64,000 bases of DNA from Penium margaritaceum (GCA_023375785.1 SZWC01000835.1:35056-99055), one strand, 5' to 3'. Counted from the first letter of the stretch, positions 21,781-33,130 are shown. Translations and numbers: made by a program. Notes: generated by a model not told the origin, from the sequence alone.

Positions 21781-24562
21781 TTGACTCAAATAAGCTCCAA
21801 ACATAGTAAGGCTATAAAGGAAGTTACCAGGAAGACCTCCTTACACGAGCACATGGTACTTCAGCTCATTTTCAGACAAGTCGCCAACGAGGTGGCCGAG
21901 TGTGTCTACAATGAATGGATACGGTGTGATAGGAGAGAGAGTAGGACGACATCAAATTTTGCATGTGCCATCCACCCTCAGGATGGAGGGAGAGGCAAGA
22001 AGGGAAAGGGTGCCAAGCAAGGCACCAAGAAAGGTGACAAGAAGGGGGATTGCTATGTCTATGGCTAAGAAGGCCACTGTGCACACAGCTACCCTAATAG
22101 AAAACATGACCAGCCAGGAAAGGCTGGAAAGAAGGACAGCCACACAATGATGGTTCAAGAGTCCGTTGAATCAACAAATCCAGTAGTCACTATGATTGAC
22201 TGAGGATCTGGTTGCCATATGCAATGGAAGCAGGCGGCATTCGTTACCTACAGTGCTTTGAAACGGCATATGAAAGTGGCCAATGGTAAAACAGAGTTGG
22301 TCGCCGTTGAAGGCAACGTTCGCATTGAGGTGGATGTGAACGAAGAGGCTATCACAAGCACAATTCACGTCATGCTCCACATGCCCAACTTTAGGAGAAA
22401 CCTGCTGTCAGTGATCCGCCTTACCAACAAGGGGCTTGTGGTGCTCTTCAAGAAGAAGGAGGCCATCATAAAAAAGGTAGTAGACAATGAGATGATTGCA
22501 CATGGAAAATGAGAGGATGACTTGTACCTGCTATGTGCAAAGATCCTTGGCAGCTGGACAAGGTCCAAGATTGCCTACCTTGCAGGGAAGACAATGGGGA
22601 CCAAGACGTATGGCACCGCCACTTGTGTCGCATCTCTCCCTTAATCGTACGGACAAGGAAAAGAAAGAAGTGGTGTGAGATCTTGAGGCCAAGAGCCTCA
22701 AAGCACTCAAGAATATTGTGTGTAAGCCATTTGTTGTTATCAAGGTTTCACAACAGCCATTTGATGGCAAAGGGGCGTGGGCATCGGCAAAACTGGAGGT
22801 GGTACAAACAGATGTGTGTGGACCACTTGAGTCCTCCATTTGGTGGGGAATGCTACTTTGTCACCTTCATCGGTGATCATAGTCGTAAACTGTACCTCTA
22901 CAACATAAAAAAGAATAGTGGTGCGACATCATGCATGAAGGATTTTTTGGTACCACGGGGGCGGCAAACGGAGTTGAAGGTGAAGGCGTTCTGGAGAGAC
23001 AGCGGCGGCAAGTGAAAGGACTGCCGGGCATGGATAAAGAGTAAGGAGATTACGTGGAAGAAAACTGTACCACATTTTCCACAACAGAACAGAGTCATTC
23101 AAAGGAAACATTACACCATCCTCAACTTGGTCTGGTCTATGTTGAGTGATGCCAGCCTCATCCAAAAGCATGGAAGGAGGTAGCACAGACAGCATCGTAT
23201 ATCATGAATCTATTGCTGACAAAGCCGCTAAAATACATGGAGTCTGAGGTGTGGAGAGCACCACAATAAGTGTAGAGCAGGAAGAAACCAACTGTGGCTC
23301 ACCACCAGACATTTGGCTGCATTTCACATGTTGTTGTGCAGTCATGGGAAGAGCAGGAAAAGCTGGACCCGCAGACTCATTGGTGCATCTTCGCTGCGTA
23401 CAAGAACGGAAGTAAGGCATGCCGGCACTTTGACCCATGGAGGCAACAGATCGTAAAGAGTCAGAACATCACGTTTGACAAGGAAAATCGATGAATAAGG
23501 ATATTGATCTCTCCAAGTGGGGGAAGAGACTGTCACTCCTCAAAAGAGAGACACCGGAGGATGTAAAAGAGGGTGACCTCTGAGCAGCTTCAGCTGACGA
23601 GAACCATCCGGGAGGTGGGGGATTGGCTGATTCATAATCAGCCAAGTCAGAAAATGAGCCAGAAGCGCTAGCAGCAGTGGAGCTGAACAAGGAGGCAGAG
23701 AATGAACCTGCATCTCCACGGTCGTCAAGAGAGGAGGAGCAAGCCAGCAGTGCTAGTGGTACTGCGAGGGAAGAATAGTAACAGCAGCGACAGCAATAAT
23801 TGTCCCAACAGCAGTAGTCCTGGAGAAGCGAAAAAGCAATGAGGATGGCAAAGCTGTATGGAGCCGTGTAGGACATCTGAACCGGATTCACTCAAACACT
23901 CTTTGTGCAAGAGGAGCCCAAGACCATCAAGGAGGCGTTGTAACAGAAGGATGGGACTAAGTGGGAGGGAGTTATAAAACCTATGCTCAACTTCCACAAG
24001 GAGAATGAGACTTGGATGCTCATGGATAGGCCGGCGGACCAGACAATTGTTGCCTCCAAGTGGATCTTTAAGAAGAAGCTCACTTAGGAGGGGAAGGTGG
24101 TGCGATACAAGATATGGTTGGTGGCGAAGGGGTACGTTCTGCAGAATGGAAAACACCGCAACGAAACCTTCATACTGGTGGCAGAGTTTGCCATCCGCAC
24201 CATCCTCTCAATGGAGATGGTACAAGACTATGAGCTCCACCACATGGACGTGAAAACTACATTCCTCAATAATGACCTGGACAAGGAGGTCCTAATGGAG
24301 ATACCGGAGGGGGTGGATGCGCCGTTCGGGAAGGTGTGCCAGCTTTGTAAGGCGCTCTAAGGACTGAAGCAAGCACCACTCATGTGGTACATGGAAATTT
24401 TTGACTTCATGGTTGAGCTTGGATTCAAGTGCCACAAGACGGATCACAACTTGTACATGCTCTAGCAGTTGGGGTTATACAAGATTACTGTTCTTTACAT
24501 AGACGATCTCATCCTCGTGTCTTTGGATGTGGAGGAGTTGGTAAACCTGAACCAGCAACTTG
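21781..24562 (+). mobile_element. Ty1/copia element F (different lineage, decayed)
   Basis: Plus-strand remains in copia order: basic gag tail with a degraded zinc knuckle (KGKGAKQGTKKGDKKGD, 21970-22065), protease region (GSGCHMQWK and VMLHMPNFRRNLLSVI, 22205-22480), GAG-pre-integrase, integrase (22800-23500), acidic linker (23500-23900), RT (23900-24562). The protein resembles the Tork/Tnt1-like style rather than the A/B clade. LTRs are not identified; the right end is lost near 24562. More than ten breaks. Confidence 0.8.
23900..24562 (+). pseudogene. copia F reverse transcriptase remains
   Basis: RT blocks are clear: TLLVQEE-type start with KQKDGTKW-like spacing, MVRYKIWLVAKGYV, DYELHHMDVKTTFLNNDL, VLMEIPEGVDAPFGKV, then VLYIDDLILVS near 24492-24522 (YIDD active site). 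RNase H is not present before the junction at about 24562. Confidence 0.85.
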
Positions 24563-25394
24563 TTAGAATCTGTTGCTAGTACTACCACCGTGGTCCCGAG
24601 GGTTGAGCTGAAAAGATAGGGACACCGAGATTTGGACACCGGGACTGGAAAGGAGTGTGAGAGGTAATCAAGCACTGCTTATGCTACTGTGGCTGTGCAT
24701 TGGTGACGAAGTAGTCCTAGGAGTGGGACGTGAGAGCCGTGAGCAGTATTCAAACACCATCACTCTGCCACTACAACTGAGATTGTTGTGGACAAAAGCC
24801 ACTAATGTCACTTCTACAGTCATGGGTACGGTTAGGAGCAGGGGCCACCGATGCCTCCAATGTAGCTGAATGTGTAACTACGAGAAAATCTAAATGATGC
24901 TCATGTGGTGGCACTAGTGATTGTGCATGTTCCGAGAGAACCAGAGGCGGTGGTTAGAGGCCATAGCTGCTACTGCCACCGTGGTCACAAGTATTGCGGA
25001 AACCAGGTGGTGGGTCCAAGACTAGGAGACCGGGACTAAAGAGGAGTGTGGAAGGTAAGTAGGAGCTGCTGATGTGGCCTCAGTTTTGTACATGCATAGT
25101 AATAGCAGTGATGTAGTCCTCGGGGTGAGGCTTGAGAGTCGCAAGCAGCGGTCAAACACCACTGTTGTTGTTGCTATGGCCACAAATACGGTTGCGGCTA
25201 CAAATTACACTGTTGTGACTCTGTGGATGCAAAAGGGTAGCTGCAACAGCATTGGGTAGCAAAGCACACGTTGCTTCTTCCAAGGATTCTATGGTTGTGA
25301 GAACAGCCCAGGCACGGTAATGGGGTCCAAGTCAATTCCAGGACCTAAGAGATGGAGAATGTGAGAGGGACAGGTCCTTGTTTCTCTGATACCA
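24563..25394 (-). mobile_element. leader and primer-binding site of a minus-strand copia element (G)
   Basis: At 25383-25394 the minus strand reads TGGTATCAGAGA, 11 of 12 matching the initiator-tRNA-Met primer site. Left of it lie ~830 bp with no protein similarity but with the character of a copia leader: clustered GCN/CAG-like triplets, and a ~200-bp segment repeated once at ~390-400 bp spacing (about 24576-24780 and 24967-25175). No gag or pol of this element is visible. Confidence 0.5.
24576..25175. repeat. diverged direct duplication in the G leader
   Basis: Two ~200-bp copies begin at about 24576 and 24967. Shared landmarks in order: ccaccgtggtc, gagac/cacc-gggact, aaaggagtgtg, aggtaa, gtagtcct, gtgag, tcaaacacc. 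Spacing is 391 bp at the start and about 402 bp at the end. The copies differ at many bases, so the duplication is old. Confidence 0.6.
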
Positions 25395-25725
25395 AAAGTT
25401 AGTTTACTAAGCACGTAGAATCATGTCATTCAGAGAGGTAGAAGTGTGGAAGTCCATGGCTCAAAATCTTGTGGTCGGTAGAGTAAGTGCAAGTAGGAAC
25501 TAGGAGCGGAAGATAAGCACAAGCCAGTGAGCGTTCTGGTAGTGTGTGACACACACCAAGAACACATCACCACCCTGGGTAGAGTCCAACCTCTCGGTGT
25601 ATACTGAGGGCAGCTACTCACCGTGGCATTAAACAAAGAAGGCCCAAGTGGCCTTCTAAGGATTAGCACCCAGCTAGCAGAATGAGACTCTCCCAGAAAC
25701 CCAAATGCAAAATGGAGATTGATAG
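25395..25725. other. unassigned stretch, possibly LTR sequence of G
   Basis: It abuts the minus-strand primer site, so the first bases should be LTR of G, but no second copy exists to test this. No coding similarity. Just before 25726 a purine-rich aaaatggagattgatag resembles a copia purine tract. Confidence 0.35.
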
Positions 25726-26335
25726 TGTTGTGTCCAATTCATGGCCTCTAACATCTGGAATGTCTTCTTGTCTGAGCCCAAATGCACTCACACACATGCA
25801 AAAAGGACTCTATGACATGGCTGCACCTGGAGAGCACGCAAGACTGGAGCTTGTTTTTGGCTCCAGTCCCTCCAGGCCGCTACACAGCTCTCCTAGGATT
25901 TTCCTTCAGATAATCCGATGACCTTTGCCTTTTTCTCATGAAAATCTTACTTGGATGTGGAGAAGGCTTTACCTCAAACACTTGAGGATGCTTTGGTCTG
26001 TCTCCATGTTTGCACGTGGGTTTTGGAGGATCTGCCCGGCTGCTAATCCTTAGGGGGGCACCATGCCGGCGTTTGGATGTGCAGTGATGAGAAGTCGCCC
26101 TTGGTTGATACTGAGAGGTCGGGCTTGACTCCCAGGTGGTGGTTTGGCCTCGCTCTGCATGATGCATGGACAAGGTGCACGCCTACCCGCTCTTAGATGC
26201 TCACTCCTCCTCCCTACCTTTTTGTCTTGGCTCTAAGCATAACTTCCACATCCATGGAATGTGTGTCTCATGGAGATCTCTCCACACACTCTTACTCATC
26301 CTACACTCCTAGATAGCACATTCAAGACCAACCAC
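25726..26335 (+). repeat. candidate 5' LTR of copia H (610 bp)
   Basis: It starts TGTTGTGTCC after a purine-rich stretch and ends directly before a plus-strand primer-binding site at 26336-26347. A hairpin gactggagc...gctccagtc occurs at about 25843-25869. The left edge rests on the TGTTG start only. If the purine tract before it is real, this LTR also served as a 3' LTR to the element on its left (F or a relative). Confidence 0.45.
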
Positions 26336-26347
26336 TGGTATGAGAGC
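26336..26347 (+). promoter_or_regulatory. primer-binding site of copia H
   Basis: TGGTATGAGAGC, 11 of 12 bases matching the initiator-tRNA-Met site used by A and B, on the same strand as the H gag and pol downstream. Confidence 0.65.
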
Positions 26348-26527
26348 ATTAGGAGAGATCACCTAACCGCATGCGATCCATGGAACCATCATGGGCCCAT
26401 TCTGCATTTAAGTCTCAACCCGTCGTACATAGCCAGATCACGTGGTTCTTAACATGCACAGCGGCATTTTGCTGCACACCATCCGTCATTCCTGTGCTCA
26501 TCAGCCACGGAATTTTGTTGACCAAGA

Positions 26528-26535
26528 ATTACAAG
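26528..26535. repeat. left target-site duplication of the hAT element
   Basis: ATTACAAG, identical to 27239-27246. Confidence 0.88.
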
Positions 26536-27238
26536 TAAGGCTGCACACAGTTCCTATCCGCGGATAATTAGAAGGATCCGGATCCGTGCGACGGGTCCTG
26601 CACCTGGATCCGGATCCGGGGTAACGGATCCTTGGATTCACAGATCCTGGATCCGGATCTTGGGAGTCATGTAAAACGGATCCTTACATTCACGGATCCT
26701 GGATCTGGATCTTGGAAGTCATGTTCAACGTGTTGTACTTCTAAACAGCGTGGTAGTACAACGACGATGTCCATCGACGGATGCCTTTGCCCAAACCATA
26801 TCCGGCCATCCATGGTGCTGATGATGTTATGGGGCTATAGGTGGTTGGCCAGTCGACAGATAAGAAGATATGAGACCAATGAACTGTCAAGTCGCCATCT
26901 CCACGCTGGCAACTTGACAGGTTTCACGTGGTTGGAACGCATGATGCATGTGCCAGCCATGCAGACGTGTCGCAAAATAGTTTGCCGGTCCAAAATATGC
27001 CGCGCATGTTCAGCTGTTCGATTTCGAATGTGCAAATGAGTGTGATACGCAGATGACTTGAGCCGGAAGTCTAGTCAGGTTTTTTTACCCCAACCCCCCT
27101 CCCTCTGCCATAGGATCCGGGTCAGGATCCGCAGATACAAGCCGGATCCACAATCTTGGATCCGGAACTGCGAATCCGGATCTGGATCCGGATTCACGGG
27201 TAGGGTACCGCGGAGCCCAGGATCCGTGTGCAGCCTGA
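26536..27238. mobile_element. hAT-type non-autonomous DNA transposon (703 bp)
   Basis: Terminal inverted repeats: left TAAGGCTGCACAC (26536-26548), right TCAGGCTGCACAC on the minus strand (27238-27226), 12 of 13 identical. An exact 8-bp duplication ATTACAAG flanks it (26528-26535 and 27239-27246), the hallmark of hAT insertion. Both arms are packed with GGATCC/GGATCT/GGATCCGG motifs (more than a dozen), and the left arm has a ~52-bp unit repeated twice (about 26628-26730). The middle (about 26730-27090) has no recognisable protein, so it must rely on a transposase made elsewhere. The perfect duplication suggests a fairly recent insertion into the H leader. Confidence 0.88.
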
Positions 27239-27246
27239 ATTACAAG
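27239..27246. repeat. right target-site duplication of the hAT element
   Basis: ATTACAAG, identical to 26528-26535. Confidence 0.88.
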
Positions 27247-27303
27247 GATCCCTGCACACACTGGAATTTTTCCCTTGCCCCGGCTATCGTTTTCTTCATC
27301 GTC

Positions 27304-27787
27304 GTGACTACAATCTCACTCGCAGCCCATGTACCCACAGCTGCCTCTACTCGATTGCAAAATGCGGGTATAATCACTTGCAATGGCATTTTCCATCATT
27401 CTGGTCATTTTTATCTCAACCACCATGGCTGTTATCTCACTCAAAGTCCCTGTAACTACAGCATCTTCTGCCCGGCTGAGATCTGCGGGTACGATCACCT
27501 GTGGCGACATCTACCACCACCCCGGCCGTCATTGACTCTACCGCCATGGCTATGGTCTTGATTGCATCTTCCATACCCTCAATTGCTTTTTCTAGACTAT
27601 GAACTATGGGTATCTTTGTCCATAGTGGCACCTACCATCACTCAGACGGATGTTGCCTTCACCGCTATGGCTGTTGCCTCACCCACAGCCCATGATAGTA
27701 GTAGCTGCTCTTACGCCTGTAGCCACATTCACGTTTACAAGTGACGCAGACACCATTGCTTGTATCACCACAACTGCGGGAGTCATT
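27304..27787 (+). repeat. 121-bp tandem repeats in the H leader
   Basis: Units begin at about 27304, 27425, 27546 and 27667, each 121 bp after the last. Landmarks: (a/g)tggct-type start preceded by cacc/cgcc/cgct; atctcactc/cctcaccca shortly after; and gcgggta..atcac near the middle of the first two. Units are strongly diverged. The fourth is recognisable only at its start. The wider leader (to about 28650) keeps an ACC/GCC/GTT/ATG triplet bias on +, which leaves both strands open over long stretches without protein similarity. Confidence 0.6.
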
Positions 27788-28796
27788 TTCCCTGATGTGC
27801 CTTGTGTCGTTGTCACATCACCTTCAGCCGCAATGACCACATTCTTGTCACACTAGATTTTCTACTGCTTGACGGTCTCCCTAAAGACGAGTTGGACTCA
27901 CCCCACACTATTGCACAGGAGGCAACGCTTGATGTGGAACTTCAGGAGGAGGAGTGGATGGTGTGGGATGCGTCTTCATCTTGTGACGATCCTGATGTTC
28001 CATGCTAGTCTTGTATGCTCTCCTTTGACTATTGACATGACAAAATCACGCATGAAATTACCTCGCAGGTTTGTATCGTTGACAACCTTCCATCCACATC
28101 ATCACCACCGCCAGGTATGCAACCCACTTGCCTAAGCCTCTTCTACACCCTGCTTCTGCTGCTCTTGCTTTGGCTACTGACAGTGTGGAGGCCTCAGTGA
28201 TTCATGAAATCCCAAGCCATGTACCGGACCTTCCTTTCCACGCTGACCCATCAGCCTTGCTGGTCCCACCCTGACCGTCACTGCTACTGCCGGATCCACG
28301 TTCTCTTCAACTACATAGGCCAGTAGGTCCTCCACAAACATCATAGTTGACAGAGCCAAGGCAGCGTAAACCAAGGCAACGACATCTGTATATCCTGTTA
28401 CAGCCGCAGTCACCAAGGTAGCCACACAAGTGACAGTGGCCTCTTCAGCTATAACTACATTCATTGCCATTACAACAGACACCACCTCTAGTGTTGTCAG
28501 CTCCATCCGCGTTTCAACCGCAACCGCCATTCTTACCTCGATGGGAGCACCACTCATCCTCACGTAGCATGTGACCACCAGTTTTCTCATTGCATGTGCA
28601 TCAACAGCTGTGGTAGGGGCTACCATCACTTGCTTCCTCTGTCTTCTGGTCATTATCTCTATGTAAGTTCTTATTCTGCCGTCATGGACAGTAGCACTGA
28701 TGCCTACACTCTTCTCACTACTACCACGTGGTTAGTCAAGTGAAAACCTGCCCTCCACTTTGCACATCTGCATTGCATGTTCCCTAGCATTCTCTT
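27788..28796. other. rest of the H leader, triplet-biased, no gene
   Basis: Thr/Ala/Val-codon-like composition on both strands. A 159-codon minus-strand frame (28174-28653) is a by-product of this bias and has no recognisable domain. I read the stretch as untranslated leader. Confidence 0.55.
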
Positions 28797-30600
28797 ATGC
28801 TACCTCTCATCACTCCAGGGCCTGAAGAGACCATTGAGGCCCTCCAGGCCGTGCTTAGTGAGGTACATGTGGCGTGTTGGCGGATGGAGGAAAAAAATCA
28901 TAATGGACTGGAGGCCCAAAAGGAATTGTCCACCACTGTGGCTAACATTGTGATGGAGCGCTTGCGCACAGTGCTTACCCTTGTGGCTATGATCCCTGCT
29001 GATGGTGCATCCTCCACTGAGTCTTCTGGTACAACAAGCAGAGTGCTTGACTCCTCTACTCCATCTATCTCCACTACTACTCTTGTGCATACTCTTCTAC
29101 CACAATGGCCAAAACAGTTTGAAATCTCGCTTCCTCATTTCACTCCAAAACTTTCCTTCTCCTCCTGGGAAACCCGTTTCAGTTCATGGGCTCAGGTAGA
29201 GATTCTCTGGGAATACAACTCTCCTATTGACCTTGTATGCCCTCATTCACCATCACAAAACAATGACTGGGCATTCTGCCCAGGATGACCTTACTGTACA
29301 GTTCAACACACTACAAATGTGTATGGAAAAATCTATAGATGAGCATTGGGCGCACATTTTGTGTTTGCTGCGTGACTTCTACACTGCCACCCTTGGCCCC
29401 CTTGGCCATTTTCATAACCCTCATTCCTCAGCTCTCTGACTTGTACCTACATGTGCCGCGAGACAAACTTGAATGCATTGCTACTAAACGAGTGTCTGAA
29501 AATTCTCCTCTTGCCATTGGCCCGCTCTATGAGTTCACTGCAACTCAGCTCACAGACCAGTGGAGCAGCTTGCGAACAAGTAGCTTTACAGAGCAGCTCT
29601 TGTTGCCATCACTACCTCCTCCACCTCTTTGTCTGGCACATCTTCCTCCTCTTCCTCCGCATCTATACACCCCAGTGCATCTTCCCATGCTTCCCAAGGC
29701 ACTAAGCTTGATAGGGATGGGGTTCAAGGACAAGGCAAAGGTAAAGATCACGGCCACGGTGGTAAGACCGCTGATGCATCCTCTACTCATGGCGTAGTAA
29801 CCTGTTGGAATTACGGTTCCTCAAGGCACTCGATGCCCAAATGTGCAGATCCTCGTGACGATGGACACCTTGGTGCTGCCATGCGGCCCACTGGGCTTGC
29901 ACAGGCATCAGTACATCCACTACAGACACTCATGCCACCACTATGGTACCACTTGCACCTTCTCCATCATCTACTGCTTCCTTTAGTACCGCCATGGCAT
30001 CCTTGCAGCAGCCGACCCCTCCGTCATCCTCTTGGGACTCAGTTCCTCTTGCATCTGACCCCAACCATTATGGACCACCATCCGTCCACTACACAATATC
30101 CTCCTGGCCATATGACAATGACCACTTCTCTGACTCTCGTCCCTATGATCATTGATCTAACCGTCATGAGGAGAAATCAGCCCTGGAGCGTCGCCTCACT
30201 GAGCTTTTCCAGCATTTTTTTCAGGGAGGTGAGGGTGTGATTGGCCTATTCCGTTATCTCATCTGTGAGTCGGATGGATTCCTTCATGCCACATGATTCG
30301 GGTTTGTTCAAGGGGTTGTGCCCGATGACCATCCATGGATTGAGGATTGGCAGTCACACACTTTCCCTCACCATCTCGGTGCATCGTCCTTGTATGCTCT
30401 ACCGTCTGGTACTTTATTGTCTGCCTCGTTCTCCAATCTACTCGTGTGGCTGGTGGCTTCTGGGTTATTGATTCAGGAGCCACCCACCAAATTACATTGT
30501 GCCACTTGTCTTTTCTTTCTCTCGGTCATGTTGTACTTGTCCACCTTGTTCTCACAGAGTCTGGCCAGCTTCCTCCCATTTAGGAAGTTGGCATTGACTG
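28797..30600 (+). pseudogene. copia H gag and protease remains
   Basis: Gag-like frame from 28797 (helical LQAVLSEVHVACWRMEEKNH, then FEISLPHFTPKLSFSSWET). Basic tail and zinc-knuckle remnant CWNYGSSRHSMPKC near 29808-29850. Protease motif VIDSGATHQITLCH near 30463-30505. The arrangement matches gag-protease of the other copia copies, but several frames are used and the copy is decayed. Confidence 0.75.
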
Positions 30601-30639
30601 CATTGTTGCTCTTGATTGGGCCCTATTTCTCCTTGATGT

Positions 30640-31700
30640 CCTATTTGTGCCCGATCTGGAGGTCAGCCTTTTTTCTGTCACCACCCTTGATGATCAGTGC
30701 ATGGACTTCTCGTCCAGCCATGGTTTTGATTCAATCTCCATTTGCTCCTCTGGCCTTGTTGTTCATTGTGGTCTTTGCTATGATTACCTTTTTTTTGGCC
30801 GTTTTTCACTTCCCTCATCTTCTGCTACCTCTGCTCTTGTCCACGTTTCTCCCGCTCTGTATCCCAAGCATGTTGAAATCTTACACCAATATCTTTGTCA
30901 CATCCACACTACAGCCATCACACATCTCCTTTGCACTCAACCTGCCGCTTGGCTTGACTTTGCCACATTCACCCCCCGGTGCTTCTATAACTGTCTTGAC
31001 TGTGCTCGTGCCAACATGCATCGTTCCCCTTTCAGCATGGTCAAATCTATCACTGCCCATCCGCTTAACGTTTCGCATGCTGATGTCATGGGCTCTCTTC
31101 TCCATAACTTGGTTTCATTGGTGACTTCTCTCACTACTGCTGGGTTTTTGCCTCGCATCACAAATGTAATGTGACTGACCTCCTTGATTTTCAGTTGCTT
31201 GAGTTCAAACGTACTCCTTTGCGCTAGCTGTATGTCTTTCAATGTGACTGGGGCAGGTGAATTCTTTGGTCCTAGTTCTTGCGTCCTTGAGTCTCGTGGT
31301 GTGCGCATGGATTTGTCCGCACCGTATACGCCACAACAAAATGGCATGTCTAAACACTGGACTTACACCCTGGCTGATAGCGTTTGTTTTCTCCTCTCTG
31401 CTTCTGGTCAGTCCCCTCTCATTGCCTTTGAGGCCATGTCATACTTGACCTGGGTCTGGAACCTTGTTCCCCGTGGTCCTTTCCCTCGTTGTGTCACATC
31501 GTTTGAGTGCTGGATTGATCGTCGCGTTATCTTTTGTCTTGCTTGTGTGTGGGAATTTGTCGCCTTTGTCTGACTTCCTGATGATTATCGTTATGGCAGG
31601 CTCTCTCCTCGTGGTTGTCTTTGAGTCTTCCTTTTCATCTCTCCCTTCTCCAAAGCCTGGTATTCTCGGACCCCATTTGACGTCATGTTATTGAATCTCG
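30640..31700 (+). pseudogene. copia H GAG-pre-integrase and integrase remains
   Basis: VPDLEVSLFSVTTLDD (from 30647), YLCHIHTTAITHLLCTQPA, CLDCARANMHRSPF (30880-31035), then integrase blocks with APYTPQQNGMSKHWTY, MSYLTWVWNLVPRGPFP (31315-31490). These match A's integrase region one for one. Confidence 0.82.
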
Positions 31701-32640
31701 TGATGCTCTCTTCTTAGAGAATGTGTTTGAACGTGGCTTCCCTCCGCTTGTATCATCCTCCCAACCCTCTATGGTTACGCTCTCTTGGCTTGGAGGAGCT
31801 GTCCTCTTGTGTCTGGTGGGCCTGCTCTTTTCTCGTAGGTGGAGGACCTGTCGGACGGTGCTCCCTCTCCGCCTTCCACTCCTGTCACTTCTCCTCGTGG
31901 CTCGTCCTCCTTGACTCTATCATCATCCCCAATCGTTTATGACTTATTTGGCTCAACTGTTGTGCCTCCTGCATCTCCTCCTTCTGTCCTGGCTGACCTC
32001 TCTCCCATCTCGTCTGCACCTACTATGCGGCCTATAGCCTCCTCCACCACCACTCTTCCCCGTATTGTATCCCTATGTCTGTGGTTGGCTTCGTGCTCTT
32101 TCCTCTAAGGCTCGTCCATCTACATCTTAATCTCATGCATCTACCACCTCCGATCCCAGCACAGGTTATCCTACAGTGGACCAAGGAGGGGTGGACCCCT
32201 TCCCTGTTGTCTTACCCCTAGCCACTGTCTCTGGTGAACCAAGCCTTCGTGCCCTTAGCCTTACCAAACTGCCTCTTTTATTGCTGCCTCTGTGGTGTGC
32301 CCCAGCACATCCCTTGGATACTCCCTCATTGAGCAGGAATTCCGTCGGGCTCTTAATACGACTATTGCTCGGTATCTTGTCTCATGTTTTGCTACTGCTA
32401 GTCTCTCCCCACTCCAACCTGAACCACTAACAATTCACGGTACACACTGTGCAGCTGACTCTACTCTGTGGGAGACGGCCATGCGAGAAGAGCTTGATGC
32501 TCTCGCGAACCACGGTGTCTAAGAACTAGTGGATCTTCCCCCAGAAAGGAAGATGGTGTTAGCAAAGTGGATTTATCCTCAAAGTTCAAACTAAAAAGAT
32601 TGTTTAATTGGTACATGTCTAGGACTGCCAAAGTTGCTTC
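31701..32640 (+). pseudogene. copia H linker and start of RT
   Basis: Ser/Pro/Thr-rich linker (31720-32400), then the pre-RT block WETAMREELDALANHGV and ELVDLPPERKMVLAKWI (32470-32570). Similarity fades near 32640; the remainder of RT is absent. Confidence 0.75.
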
Positions 32641-33130
32641 CACTACTGGACTTTGGCCAGCCGTCGTCTTGACGGTAGCCCTTGTAACAGGGCCTCCAAG
32701 GGGTTGAGGGGCCAAAATGCCACACATCGGTTGTGAGAAGTGGCCCTCCTCCTCGGCACAACTGACCTCACAGTGTGGCCAGTTCCCTTATGAACACCAC
32801 TTCTCCCCTCCTTGCCTCTCGCTTTTGGGCCTCTTGGGAGTTGGTCTCTTCTCCCTCCCTCTCTCTCACAGTGGCGTACAGCCCAGCCAACTGGAGTACC
32901 TGGGCCTAGGGCTCTCATCACGCAGTCTTCCAGCAGAGGCAAAAGCTGAATGCTGCCGGATCTTTTTTCCAGGAGCACTGTGTGATACTAAACCCATTTG
33001 CCTTCTGCAATCTGAACGTCCTTGGCTTTGCCCCCATCTCTTCCAGTGATCTGGATTGAGGCCAATGCCGGGCACTCAAACCCCGGGGATGGATGACCAC
33101 CATACGTGAGCCGAAGGGTCTCATCATTCT
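32641..33130. other. unassigned spacer between H and I; weak tRNA-like motif on minus strand
   Basis: No coding similarity. On the minus strand, near 33110-33065, cggctcacgtatgg and, ~25 nt on, ggtttgagtgcc faintly resemble the A and B boxes of tRNA-derived SINEs. Boundaries and a second copy are lacking, so this is only a note. The 5' LTR of copia I could also lie here. Confidence 0.3.

Larger units (their letters stand above)
25726..32640 (+). mobile_element. Ty1/copia element H, 5' LTR to start of RT
   Basis: Plus-strand order: candidate LTR, primer site, leader (26348-28796, interrupted by a hAT-type element at 26536-27238 and carrying a 121-bp tandem array), gag (28797-29870), protease (30440-30600), GAG-pre-integrase (30860-31030), integrase (31050-31700), linker, and the first ~80 codons of RT (to about 32640). 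RNase H and 3' LTR are missing. More than twelve breaks. It is related to the A/B clade but clearly older or a separate branch. Confidence 0.78.

Noticed and set aside
26632-27039. 135-codon frame inside the hAT-type element
   Set aside because: No similarity to a hAT transposase; it runs through the GGATCC repeat arm and reflects its composition.
27304-27787. 121-bp periodic repeats considered as a CRISPR array
   Set aside because: Units are contiguous and diverged, without short identical repeats separated by unique spacers, and the setting is eukaryotic.
28174-28653. 159-codon minus-strand frame rich in Val, Ala and Thr
   Set aside because: Product of triplet bias in the H leader; no recognised domain.
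30318-31124. 268-codon Leu/Ser/Phe-rich frame that looks membrane-like
   Set aside because: Off-frame reading of copia H protease to integrase; the true motifs are in neighbouring frames on the same strand.
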